Part shown: positions 26,440 through 37,090 of the stretch, piece by piece
Layout: each line of letters opens with the position of its first letter
Numbering within the stretch: the stretch's first letter is position 1
Origin: Castor canadensis
Taxonomy: Eukaryota; Chordata; Mammalia; Rodentia; Castoridae
Reading direction: 5' to 3'
DNA: 64,000 bases
NCBI RefSeq assembly: GCF_047511655.1
Contig: NC_133387.1
Location: 40,342,853 to 40,406,852, forward strand
The notes under the pieces: model-generated
What the model saw: only the letters and a program-made list of their open reading frames with translations
Database searches by the model: none
Told to the model about the DNA's origin: nothing
Made by a program: the position numbers and the translations under genes

Positions 26440-26670
26440 TCATTAACTTACTCAGCTAATGTATCCTGAGTCCTTACTGTCTGTTAGGTGCTCAATATGC
26501 ACTGGTGTCCACAACATGGTCCCCATCCTGAGTGACTTATTATGCACTAAGGGAGACAAATGTAAGCATATAATGGCATGTGTTTGTAATGTACTATAGA
26601 AAAGATATTCAAGCCAAGGTTTGTAATTGTGCAAAGGTCTTTCAGACCGATTAACTAGAAACAAGTTACT
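26440..26670 (+). repeat. Ancient mammalian repeat (family unassigned)
   Basis: The text 'ctgtctgttaggtgctcaat...gtccacaacatggtccccatcctgagtgact' is of the widely dispersed 'increasing-age/stock-block' mammalian repeat type. It is strongly diverged. Confidence 0.35.
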
Positions 26671-26679
26671 GTGTCTAAA

Positions 26680-27560
26680 TTAGATGTGACGTACATAAGA
26701 AAGGGGTGACAGAGTTACTAGAGTCAAAGACTCTTTGCCTTGAAAGCAAGGCACTGAATTGTCACAAAAAGTGGCCAGTTACTAGCTTTTAATTTTTAAA
26801 TGAAGCAAAATTTAGACTTTATCCTACAGACAGTGAAGAACCATAACAGAGTTTTTAATATGAAAGTAAAATTTTTTAAATAAAAGTTGTTTGAGGAAGG
26901 TGGTAGGTAGAAACCTATAAAAAAGTGAGTACAACATTTCAGGTATAGAAGTAAAAAGGGTCTTGACTCAAAAGTCACTTGAGAGGTTCAGTTGACAGAA
27001 GTGAAAGCCTCCAGATGAAGGGAGAGGAACCTGGAATTACTCTGAGGTGTTTCTCTTCAGTAAATGCTGGGAAGATGGAAACATAGTTGAGAGGAGGAAC
27101 AGAGGAAGAGGTTCAGGCTTGAGATGAAAAGCTCAGGAATGTGGACTCTTGAGTGAAATGATACAGTGTCAATGTTTGAACTCAGGCTATTTGCCCATTC
27201 TCTACTTAGCCTATGGAAGTGGGTGTCTCTTCAACTTAGGTTTTAGGAAAACACAGAAAATGATTTTCATTCATCTTCCAAGGATAAAAGCCTTTGATTT
27301 AAGTACATCTGTCTTGGTATCTTAGCATAGTTTTCCTAAGTGATGAAAAATTAGTGAGCACTCTTATAAACAGTAGTGCTACTTTTGAACCTCTGGGCTT
27401 AAGTTGATATGAAGATACTACTTCAATGCATTTTTAAGATTCCAGTCCCTTAATCAGGCCAATTGCTTGTGAGTTATGAACTATTAAAATATTTGAGTAT
27501 AGGAAGCTCATGCCATTTACAATAATGGTTCTTGTAAAACTGCTTATATAAAATTTATAA
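26680..27560. other. No gene seen
   Basis: No coding, RNA or named repeat signal is visible in this stretch. Confidence 0.4.
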
Positions 27561-27564
27561 AATT

Positions 27565-27650
27565 AACAGTTGCATGCTTATAATATCAGCACATGGTTGG
27601 CTGAGGTAGGATTGTGAGTTCAAGGCCAGCCTGGCCTATAAATTCTCCAG
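27565..27650 (+). repeat. Partial B1-like SINE
   Basis: Matches to the B1 monomer: 'tgcttataatatcagcacat', 'ggctgaggtaggattgtgag' and 'ttcaaggccagcctggccta'. The 3' tail is missing. Confidence 0.75.
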
Positions 27651-27722
27651 TGGAAACTTATTTTCATGGAGGAAACTGGTTTGTTAGCTTGAATGTTAGT
27701 ATCTGTCAAATTCAGAAATCAC

Positions 27723-27780
27723 TCATCTTACCATATACTGCATGAGAAAATGCATCTTATCACATTCTGCATGAGAAAAT
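27723..27780. repeat. Short tandem duplication (about 29 bp, two copies)
   Basis: Two neighbouring copies of 'catcttaycatatactgcatgagaaaatg'-type sequence lie at 27725-27753 and 27754-27781, with a few mismatches. Cause unknown. Confidence 0.6.
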
Positions 27781-28049
27781 GCCATTCTTGAAGATATTGG
27801 TGTGTGAAAAAAATTTCACATTTATGTTGAACATTATAGTCATTCTGGAAATAAGGGAATAACAGCATTAATATGCTATGGATGAAATAATTTTTATTAA
27901 AACATTCTAACACTACTGCAGAATATTTGGAAATAGAAGGGAAAACCTAACAATGCTGTAATGAATTTCTTCATCAACCAGCAATGCTTTTCCCTTATTT
28001 TAGTTTACTCTTTAAGATAAAATTTCAATTAGAAATTTTATTTTAGTTT

Positions 28050-28430
28050 TATATAAGAGCACAAATTCCCTTTATTTGCTTTTCATTAGTTTAAATCCTT
28101 GAGGGGTACAGCATCACATAGACTCTGTGTCCAATGGACTTGGCAGGAAGGTTGCTTTGAAATTGGGCCTGAACAATGCCATTGTTTCCATGGGCATGAG
28201 TGGCCTTTCCCCAGTGGCTCTAGTTGTGTTTGGTTTGCTGCCAGGAGTCACTGTATTGGTTTTTGCTTTGTACACTTGAGTACATCTCTTGTGCAAGTAG
28301 AATTTGGTTTCATCTTGGGTATAAACACCTTCAGTTTTAAGAAGAACTGTGAGCTCCCTTTGGTTTCTGAGAACCCACTTATAACCAGCAAAAATAGCCT
28401 TGCACCACAGCCTTCTGAACACGTTTGCTT
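28050..28430 (-). pseudogene. RPL35A processed pseudogene
   Basis: RPL35A encodes ribosomal protein eL33 of the large ribosomal subunit. On the minus strand the copy starts at ATG 28422-28420 ('[20 protein letters not shown]') and runs through the '[20 protein letters not shown]' block. It then shifts frame near 28230 and continues in the second frame as '[20 protein letters not shown]' down to 'VMLYPSR' and a TAA at 28093-28091. The start-to-stop span is 332 nt, one short of the 333 expected for a 110-codon gene plus stop. No introns remain, and an AATAAA lies at 28076-28071. These are retrocopy hallmarks. The frameshift disables the C-terminal third, so I infer no function. A clean poly(A) tail is not visible. 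Confidence 0.9.
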
Positions 28431-28531
28431 TTTAGGAGTCCTGTTCCCAGCAGACTTCCACAGGCTACAAGATGGCAGCCAGAGCTTTTTATGGCTTTTG
28501 GTTCATACTGCCACACTGCTTTTTAGAAAGA

Positions 28532-28855
28532 TTGCATCAAGGGCTAGTGGCTCATGTCTTTAATCTTAGCTACTTGGAAGGCAGAATGGAGATCATAAGG
28601 ATCACCACTTGAGGCCAGTTCAGGCAAAAAGTTAATGAACCCCATTTCAACCAATAAGATGGACCCAAGCTAGTTGGAAGGTGTAAATAAGAGGATCACA
28701 GTCCAGGCCAGGCTAGGCAAAAAATGAGAGACCCTATCTGAAAAATAACTAAAGCGAAAAGAACTTGGGGGGTGTAGCTTAAGTGGTAGAGTGCTTGCCT
28801 ATCAAATGTGAGGCCCTGAGTTTAAACCCCAGGACTGCAAAAAAAGAAAAAGTAC
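28532..28855 (+). repeat. Composite SINE (B1-like head with internal extension, ID-like tail)
   Basis: The B1-like block 'gctagtggctcatgtcttta' is followed by a second B1-like stretch ('gaggatcacagtccaggcca') and an ID-like tail ('gtggtagagtgcttgcctat', 'gaggccctgagtttaaaccc'), with an A-rich end at 28840-28853. The same order recurs at 43478-43750, so this is a real family structure rather than a chance nest. Confidence 0.8.
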
Positions 28856-29737
28856 ATCAATTTTTCTTCCTACTTGCAAGTTATAAAAGTAGCGTTTTCA
28901 ATTATATTCTTTAACACTTATATCCAAACATACTTATATCCAAAGTATCTTTTCAATTATATCCTATAACTACTTTCAGTGGGAAATTAGGTTAATTTAT
29001 CTTAACTTGCATTCTATAATTACTAGGCACAACAGATATTTTTATTATTTTCTTAATGGTTGCATTATTTCTTCAATGAATTTGTATTTACGTGTTTCCC
29101 AATTATATTGACATAGAATTTTAATTATAATTGAATGTACATCATATGTAATATTTACCTCTGATTGGTTAATGCATATTAAATACTTTTCTATATCTGT
29201 TTTTTCTTTGGTGGTATAATGTTTAAGACAAATTTAATGATAAACTGGATTACTATACATTAAAAACCCCTCACAATTATCTAACAGTATTTTTATACCA
29301 TAGTGGCATTTGGTTCTTTATTTTAAATTGTAACCCTTATTTGTCTTGACTGGATTCTACAAGATTAACCCCAAGACTTTTCCTATTCTTTTAGAGTTGA
29401 ATTTTGCTATCATCCCAAATTTACTTCCTATAACTGCATTTACAAACAACATAAAATATCGAGAGGCTACAAAAGGAACTTCAATATGAACTACACATTA
29501 ATAAAAACCAATTCAATCCTACAGATTACAATTTTTCAAATACATTTAACAGACTCAAAATTATAGTCAACAGTAAATATGCTTTCAAATCACAAATACA
29601 CCACAGAAAAATTTATGGAGATAGAAAATAAACATTTATTTTAGATGCATCCACAAATCAATACTATCTACAAGATCTCTCCATTTGTATAAATGTGGTC
29701 AATACCTGTGGGAAACAACAAGGTAAATTGGGAGCAG

Positions 29738-29865
29738 GTGTATTCTATAGTCAGAAAACCCGAGTTCAAATCTTGGCTTTGCTAATTAGCAGAAGTAGGT
29801 GAACTTAACCGCAGTAAGCCACATCTGTTTGCTCATCTATAAAACATAATAGCTTCATCTGTTCA
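29738..29865 (+). repeat. MIR SINE relic
   Basis: The MIR core pattern is visible: 'aacccgagttcaaatcttgg', then 'gtaagccacatctgtttgct' and 'catctataaaacataatag'. Confidence 0.65.
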
Positions 29866-29929
29866 GCACTGGAGCTTTCATTCTTATATCACCACTATAA
29901 GGCAGGACTCACGGCTTCCATTTTTCAGG

Positions 29930-30175
29930 GAGATGACCTCGGACCTCTTTATTGTAATAATTATCCTACTCACAGCTTCCTTTCCCCCATTACCCTCTCC
30001 ACAGCATATCTGATATACTATTCACCAGTTAGTTCATATGTTTACTGTCTTTATAACCCCACTAGAAAGTAATCTGTGTGAGAGCAAGGATTTTCTTTCT
30101 TCCCCTTCTCTTTCTCTAACGCCTAGAAAAATATACTCAATAGATATTTCTTGATGATGGATAAGTGAACTATGA
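29930..30175 (+). repeat. L2 LINE 3'-end relic
   Basis: The L2 tail pattern is visible: 'actagaaagtaatctgtgtg', 'agagcaaggattttctttc', 'cctagaaaaatatactcaat'. Confidence 0.5.
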
Positions 30176-30424
30176 CACTACTTTTAAGCCAGGTTTCACA
30201 TTTTTTTTACTATTTATAATTGCTTTGAAATGATTTTTGTAGTTAAAAATTATTCTAAGTGATACAAGAAAACTGTTTTTTTAATTTGTTATTGAATTGG
30301 CACATGAGAGAACTTTTTTGACTTTAGCAATATGCTTGAATTCCTCTTACACATTTTCAAAATGCTATCTCTTTTAGAGTGTCAAATCTTTCCAGTTTAT
30401 TTTGAGTTGAGATTAAACATTAAA

Positions 30425-30655
30425 ATACCAAGGGAAGGGTGTAGGAGGGTGAATGTAGTGGAAATATTATGTACTCATGTATGAAAATGGAAAAATGAGA
30501 ACTGTGAAACTATTTCAGGAATGGAGGGAGGGAGGAATAAAGGAGAATGATGGAGGAGGTGAATTCAACTATGATATACTGTAAGAACTTTTGTAAATGT
30601 CACAATGTTCCTCCAGTATGACAATAATATGATAATAAAAAAATTCTGAAAAAAG
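30425..30655 (+). mobile_element. L1 3'-UTR fragment
   Basis: The sequence matches the 3' UTR of the second twin-primed L1 in this window (50130-50318): 'gaaatattatgtactcatgt', 'gaaaatggaaaaatgagaac', 'aataatatgataataaaaa'. Only the last 230 bp or so is present, so it is severely 5'-truncated. Confidence 0.8.
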
Positions 30656-30899
30656 ACATTAGATTATTCAGTCAGTACAATCCTTAGATATCATGCTGAC
30701 TGATCTGGTGGAACTCTCCACGTTGGACACTAAAGCTTCTCTTAGCATGAATCTCTAAACCACCCTCAAATACAGTTTGTGCATTATTCTACAAAATTTT
30801 AAAAAAGAGTACACATTTTGATCTTATAAACCCATGTGGGAAAAAGGATGTGAAAATAATTTTCTCAGACGATCAAGATGAAACGAAGAAAGCTGAACC

Positions 30900-31082
30900 T
30901 GTTTCCCTGCTCTACTACTTAACAGCTGTGTGACTTTCAGTATGGTATTAATCTCCCTCTGTCTGGCTTTCCATGCTTATACATTGAAATATTTACCTTG
31001 TGAAGTTGTGAGGATTGAATGAGATTATCCCGGGAAGTACCAGGCACAATGACTTACGGGATACAGAAACTCAATAAATTTG
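30900..31082 (+). repeat. MIR SINE relic
   Basis: 'acagctgtgtgactttcagt', 'tgaagttgtgaggattgaat' and a terminal 'actcaataaatttgc' follow the MIR consensus order. Confidence 0.75.
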
Positions 31083-31114
31083 CTCCTTCCCTCCATTCCT
31101 TTCATAATTAAGAG

Positions 31115-31325
31115 AGTGCAATGGTTTCAGAAGACTGGGTTTGAATCTTACTTCCCACATTACTGGGTGCAGGAGACTGGCACAGTACATAAGCTCTCTG
31201 TGCTCTGCTGCACTGATCTGTAGGTGACAGGGGACAGTGCAAGTCACCCATTCTTCTAGAGACTGAGTAAGATAATTCATTGGCAGTGTTTGGCATTGTG
31301 CCTAACACGTGGTAAGTGCTCACAG
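31115..31325 (+). repeat. MIR SINE relic
   Basis: 'ggtttcagaagactgggttt', 'gaatcttacttcccacatta' and 'cctaacacgtggtaagtgct' follow MIR order. It lies directly after another MIR in the same orientation. Confidence 0.7.
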
Positions 31326-31531
31326 AGAAAGTTTCTTATTAGTAGTAATGAATTTAAAGAAAAGGACATTGAGCCATTGCTAATTTCTCCCCAAGCTTGC
31401 ACTATTAGACACAAATATCATGTAAAACAAAATTTCTCTTATTAAAACCTACTTTCATTTACATATTTGAGAGTAAGATCATAATTTTAGGAAGTATGGT
31501 GGAATTTGTACTTTATTTCCCAATTTCTTTT

Positions 31532-31650
31532 CTTCTTTTTTTTTTTTTAAGATAACACTCATGATCCTCCTGCCTCAGCTTCCTGCCTCAGCTTCCCAAC
31601 TAAACTGGCTGAGATTACAGTCATGAACCACCATCCCCAGCTTGCTTTTC
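31532..31650 (-). repeat. B1-like SINE, antisense
   Basis: A T-run (about 31536-31548) leads into reversed B1 text: 'ctcctgcctcagcttcc', 'ggctgagattacagtcatga' and 'ccaccatccccagc'. Confidence 0.75.
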
Positions 31651-34060
31651 AAACTCTTAATAATGAGAACATGTGATCTCTATAACCAGAAAAAATATTT
31701 ATTTACAAAAAAGAGCACAAGGCAGCACATTCAGAATAGATGGTTTATGACACTGCCTGATATGAATCAAGCCACGTGTTGGTTTCTGGGTTGGAGTATT
31801 TTATTTATATGTATGTCATGTTATTGCTGGAACCATGCTATAATTTTGATATCTTTGAAAATTCTAAACGATAGCTCCCTTGGTTTACTTTTGGCACAGA
31901 GGTAATCCTTGCAACATTTAATTGCCAAATGGCTCTCTTCAGGAGATTTAGGTTTTACAGAATTACTGCTAAATGAAAAATGACTTATAGAGCTGAAAGA
32001 TAGACATGATGCCAAAGTACTTAGATTTTTTTCTTTCCTTAAGTACTAAGCTTTGGCTAAGTTCAACCTGGAAAACAGAAGCTTTTTCTGTCACTTAAGT
32101 AATGTCATAGTTAAAATAAGTTGCCTGTTTTCCTAATTCTACTGAGAACAGTCCAATGATATGGGCCATATGCTCTAAAGCAAAAGTTTCTATGATCACA
32201 CTCTATATTGCTCTCTACATGAGACAGCCCCAAACACTTACCCGGCTAGGAGTTTACAAGCTTGAAATGGCAGACTTATGCTTTTACATTACAAACTAGC
32301 TCAAAGTTCTCTCTAGAAATAATGGCATATACTTCCCATGAGTTCCTGGATTCTATGAAAATTCTGTTACCTTATATTCCTAAAGGTGTAAGAGCAGATC
32401 TCCTGGCTCCCAGGTTTTTAAAAAAATGCATGTATAGCCAAAATGACAGGCAGCATAGATATATAAATCACAAATATGACTCCAACAGCTTACCCTATGT
32501 TGATGTGCTAAAATGTACAAAATATACAGAAATCCATTCTTAAAAATCCCATCTACTCATTGACACCATTTGTGATACAAATTAAAAGTCTTTAAAGAAA
32601 TATACATTTCCAGAAAAAAGTGTGTACTTCATTCTGACTCTAGTGACCCTACATAGGCCTCATCACATCTAAGAGAGGCATCAAAACTCCTTAAGCTTTG
32701 GACCAAGCAAAGCAGACACAGTTCAACGCCCCAATTCAACAGAGAAGGTTGGAAAAAAATCTTTTCACTTCTTCTACAGTTAGGGTTCCATAGTGTGTGG
32801 CACTGGGTCCTCAAGTTGAGCTATGTGAAAACCAAAAGAGAACATAAGGCTTTTTTTTTAAAAGCTGACTCTGTGTTTCAAAGCCACATCAAATTACATC
32901 AGAAGGAGCATGCACCTGGGGGCAGACCTTCTTACCCTCTCAGAAGGCTTCTGTAGTGACAATCACCCAATTATTTTGTGAGTAGAATGAAATGAACCAG
33001 GATGAAATCTTGGTCCTTCATCCCTAACATTCTGTGCTTCTCTGACTTGGTTCATGCCTAACCTTTGGCAAAATTTCTGAGGTTTATCCCAGAAATACTT
33101 ACAGGAACAATAATAATTTTGTGCTTCAAAACAAATAAATGGTAAAATGCCAGAAACAAAATAAAATAAAATTTAAAAACAAGGAAGACAAAATAAAATG
33201 TAGTATTAACTACTGTTGTTTATAGTCAATATTTACAATAATTTGATGAAGGTTAGCAATAACCTCCTTTCCCCAAGTGTACTTGTTCTCACTGATCACA
33301 TTCTCTATCCTCTTCATTTTGTGGTTATCATTTGGGAAAGTCTTTCATGACTGGGGACTTACCCTTCTCTCCTTTTCCTCACATCATTGTGGTTACATTT
33401 GACTTTAGCTTCTCTTCCTCCCTCCCCCTGCCTGGCTTAATTCTGTATTTACCATAAAGGTCAGCCACATCTTCTTTTCTGCTCTTCTCTCTATGCACGG
33501 TAGACCCTTGGCATCTACCATTATATAGTTTCAAGGAGACCCCCACTGAGGAAAAGCTGAATGTTCAGGGTGCATAGAATTCAGTATTATTCTACAAATA
33601 CTCCATTCATTTCCCCCATACTCCTGTCCAACTTTCACTACAGACATGTTGCCTTTAAACAAATCCAAAATTTTCACTCTATCATTTACAATGAACATTT
33701 TATGTGCCCTTTTTTGGCTTGGGAAGATTACCATAACTTTAACCTTGCTTTTGGGGCAGCATATTTTCACAAAATTAAAGGCAGCAAAATACTCAGCAGA
33801 TCATATAATAATTTAAACATAATTGATAATAACACAGGATTGACTGAGAACTTCTCCACATCCACTGAGCTGTGTAATGCATGTGCAGGAATTCAAATTT
33901 TTTGTTTTTGAAATTTCTTTTTTTGTTGTTGTTGTTTTTTAAATCATACTTGGTCAAAACCATGTGTAATAAATCCATGAACAAGTGTTCACTTGTTTGG
34001 AGAAATCCTTATTTTCCCATCTATTAACTATCTGTTCTATGTTAAAGATTCTCCAATACA
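31650..34060. other. No gene seen
   Basis: Several short frames exist, but none has protein similarity that I recognise. Pyrimidine-rich text at 33290-33480 may be an L2 relic. Confidence 0.35.
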
Positions 34061-34066
34061 TGTTCA

Positions 34067-34570
34067 TGAAAGGATGTGCCCTTTGCCCCAGCAGATCCCC
34101 ATAGCAGAAACCAGTAAAGCCAGCACAGGATGCCCCATGCAGGATAAGACAAACAGGATGGGGGCAGGTGGCATGTGAGGAATGTGAGGAATGTGAGCAG
34201 ATTGCGAAAGACGACTAGAAGTACATGCAAGATGTGCCCTGCCTGCTTGCTAAATGTAACCATGTGCGCGAATACTGACCCTTGAATCTATAGGCTAAGA
34301 AGTAATGTACTCTTAAATGGATAGGCTGGAAATGTATGTGGTGTTACAAACTCATTGGCTATGTACTGTGCGGGCTTTTACTGTAATGGCTGGTAGGGGC
34401 CTATATAAGATCTTCCCTAAAGAGGCTTGGGGTCTTGTCTGCCCAATCGGACCTGTGCGTCTGTGTGGGAGCTTGACCCTGGCTTGCCAGCTCAATAAAC
34501 TCTGCTTTGTTGATTGCATTCACACGTGACTCTCTGTCTCTCGGAGGAATAGGATTCTCGTACCCTAACA
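34067..34570 (+). repeat. 5' LTR of the young provirus
   Basis: This 504-bp LTR has inverted ends TG...CA. A TATA box (tatataa) lies at 34402-34408, a CCAAT-type motif shortly downstream (ccaatcgg at 34443-34450) and the AATAAA polyadenylation signal at 34494-34499. U3 therefore covers roughly the first 365 bp. A short 'gaggaatgt' repeat occurs within U3 near 34176-34194. Confidence 0.97.
34402..34408 (+). promoter_or_regulatory. TATA box of the 5' LTR
   Basis: Sequence tatataa stands about 90 bp upstream of the AATAAA signal, the normal spacing for a short R region. The same box is at 42720-42726 in the 3' LTR. Confidence 0.85.
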
Positions 34571-34572
34571 TT

Positions 34573-34590
34573 TGGAGGTCCCACCGAGAT
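34573..34590 (+). promoter_or_regulatory. Primer-binding site, tRNA-Gln type
   Basis: The 18 bases 'tggaggtcccaccgagat', two bases after the LTR, are complementary to the 3' end of mammalian tRNA-Gln (UUG isoacceptor, as I recall its acceptor end). This sets the provirus apart from the more usual tRNA-Pro-primed gammaretroviruses. Confidence 0.85.
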
Positions 34591-35061
34591 ACCCTTTTTC
34601 GAGAAGGCAGACCATCCACGAGAAAGCAGAGGTGATTCCAAGTCCTAGGCATTGGGAGAATCTGAGATTCTCATTTGGAGGGAACTAATTGGTAGATGAT
34701 TGTTCCCGTTTGGGCCACGGCGGGGATTTGGCCAATCCCCAGGGAGAATCATTCTGGGAATCTCGTTAAGGGGACCACAAAGTCCTGCTGGGAGAGGCTT
34801 TCCTCTCATTTGGGCTCGAGCATTTCAGGAATCCTGGCGCCAGGTGAAGAACTAATTGAGCTAGTCGACCAACCACCTGTCAAGTGGACGCCTTTTGGCC
34901 TGATATCCAAATTGGACGGTGAGGAGGTTGAATGGGGTGTGCACCAGTGTGAGAGAAGGACCAGTCCAAGCGAGTGGTGGAGAGTGTTCTGTGTGTGTGG
35001 AGTTACTGTTGCTTTCACCCTTTTTGTTCTATCTCTCCTGATGGTTGCTTCTCATCCCACA
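34591..35061 (+). other. 5' leader of the young provirus
   Basis: Untranslated leader between the primer-binding site and the gag start. It would hold the splice donor and packaging signal. A frame open from 34696 runs into gag in the same frame, so an N-terminally extended (glyco-Gag-like) start is possible but unproven. Confidence 0.5.
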
Positions 35062-36761
35062 ATGGGACAGGGACAAGCAACCCCAAAGTCTTTGATTCTC
35101 TCTCACTTTCCAGAAGTCAAAAAAGGGCATTAAATGCGGGTCTGGTCATTAAGAAAGGTAAGTTCGACACTCTTTGTTCTGCAGAATGGCCCACCTTCAG
35201 AGTTGGATGGCCCATTCAAGGTTCCCTCTCCCTAGACCTGATCACTAAGGTCAAGGCTGTTGTTTTCCAACCAGGCAATCAAGGCCACCCAGATCAGGTC
35301 CCCTACATTTTGGTTTGGGAAGATTTAGCGGGGAACCCCCCCCTTGGTTAACAGCTTTTCTGACTCACCCCTCCAGTTCGGCTCCCGGGGCTAAAACCCC
35401 AGTCACGCCTGCCTTGGTCATAAAAGAGGAAGAGAAACCTCCCCTTCCCTCCCTGACCAGTCCTCAAAATAGGACACCCTCTTTACCACCCCTGGTCTTA
35501 CCGGAGAGTTCTCCCCTTTACCTGTCCCTCATGGGGGCAGAGAAAGATCGGCTGCCCCCATACGTGACTCCCCCTGGTCAGGCCAGTGCTCTGGAGGAAG
35601 AAATTTCCTCATCCTCCTCAACAGGACCGATGGCCGGAGGAGGAATGGGTCGAAGACTCCACCCCCGAGGGGTACGGGAAAGGGAGGGAGAAGATGGGCC
35701 CTCCTCATCTACACATGGGGAGGAAACTGTCCCCACATTTCCAGTCCGGATGGTAGGCCAAGGAGGACCGGAAGGGGGGCAACAGTTTCAGTACTGGCCC
35801 TTCTCCTCCAGTGATCTATATAACTGGAGGACGCAGAACCCACCCTTTTTCAGAAGACCCTAAATGTCTCATAGATCTCCTGGAGTCCGTCATGCATACA
35901 CACCGCCCCACATGGGACGACTGTCACCAGCTGCTCAATACTCTTTTTACGATGGAGGAGCGGGAGTGCATCCTCCACAAAGCTAGAAAAAATGTCTTGG
36001 GGGACAACGGGAGACCCACAACCCTCCAACTGGCCATAGACAAGGCCTTCCCCCTACGCTGCCCTGATTGGGATTTCGGGACCGCAAAAGGTAGGGAGCG
36101 TCTCCGAATCTACCGCCAGACTCTTATGGCAGGTCTCCGAGTGGCCGCTAGGAGGCCCACCAACTTTGCAAAGGTAAAGGCAGTTGTCCAAGGGGAAAAT
36201 GAAAGCCCAGCCGGTTTCTTAGAGCGCCTCTATGAGGCATACTGTCAGTACACCCCTATTGATCCCGAGGCAGAGATCCACCGGTCTGCTGTGGTATTCT
36301 CATTCATTAATCAGGCAGCTCCAGACATTAGGAGAAAACTCAATAAACAGGAAAACTTAGGGGAGATAACCATTAGGGAAATGTTACAGATAGCGGAAAA
36401 GGTCTTTACCGCAAGGGAAACTCCAAAAGAAAGGGAGGAAAGGAGGAGAAAGAAAGACAGGGAGGCCCAGGAGAAATTGAAAAAGGAGGACAGGGAGTTC
36501 CAGGCTAAGGAGAACTGAAAGCAAAAAAGAAAAATGGCCCATATTTTCCTAGCGGGTGTCCGGGACCAACCCAGGGAAGGGGGCCACGTCAGGACCCCAG
36601 ATAAGAAACACTGTTTTTACTGTAAAGAGACTGGGCATTAAAAGAGAGAGTGCCCTAAGTTAAAGGGAAAAAGAGGGTTTGGCAGGAGACCGGGAGGTAA
36701 CAGGGAAAGGGAACGAGCAGTGGAGCAGGCCAGAGTCCTTCTAGCTGGAGAAGAGGACTGA
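35062..36761 (+). pseudogene. Broken gag of the young provirus
   Basis: Gag is the virion structural polyprotein. ATG 35062-35064 opens a 'MGQGQATPKSL' start with the Gly2 needed for myristoylation. The frame shifts near 35130 and again near 35330 and 35840. A proline-rich p12-like part contains a late-domain-like LPPY motif (about 35550). The capsid region (35811-36518) holds the major homology region ('QGENESPAGFLERLYEAYCQ') and a charged, coiled C-terminal tail. An in-frame TGA lies at 36516-36518. The nucleocapsid zinc knuckle reads C-X2-C-X4-H with a TAA directly after the His, then the final Cys. The gag frame closes at TGA 36759-36761. Confidence 0.92.
36759..36761 (+). promoter_or_regulatory. 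Gag-pol boundary stop (TGA), possible readthrough site
   Basis: The nucleocapsid end and the protease start are in the same frame, separated only by this TGA followed by ggg-aga-cgg. Gammaretroviruses join gag and pol by suppressing a stop codon here, usually TAG; TGA would be a variant, or the result of mutation. Suppression itself is inferred. Confidence 0.6.
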
Positions 36762-37090
36762 GGGAGACGGGGCTCGGGCCCCCTCCCCGAGTCTTGGGTA
36801 ACTGTATGTGTGGAGGGGAAGCTGATGGGGTTCATGGTGGATACCGGCGCCCAGTATTCGGTCTTAAACAAGGCATGTGGACCTTTGAACAAGGAATGAA
36901 CAAGAGTCGTTCAGAGGGCCATGGGTACCCAGTTATGCTCATGGACTACCAAAAGAAAGGTAGCCTTAGGAAAACACCAGGTCACACACTCCTTCCTGGT
37001 CGTCCCTGAGAGCCCTGCTCCCTTGCTCGGATGAGACCTGCTCACCAAAGTAGGGGCCCGTATCTATTTTGAACCATATGAAATAATTGT
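36762..37090 (+). pseudogene. Retroviral protease domain (in pol, interrupted)
   Basis: The domain reads in frame from the gag stop, with the active-site signature 'VDTGA' at about 36837-36851 and the later 'FLVVPESPAPLLG' block. A TGA at 37032-37034 interrupts the C-terminal end. The active-site aspartate is retained. Confidence 0.85.

Noticed and set aside
28099-28563. Plus-strand 154-codon frame with cysteines as a secreted peptide
   Set aside because: It is antisense to the RPL35A pseudogene and runs into a SINE.
35315-35863. A 182-codon proline-rich frame as a host gene
   Set aside because: It lies inside the provirus between its LTRs and is the p12/capsid part of gag in a shifted frame.
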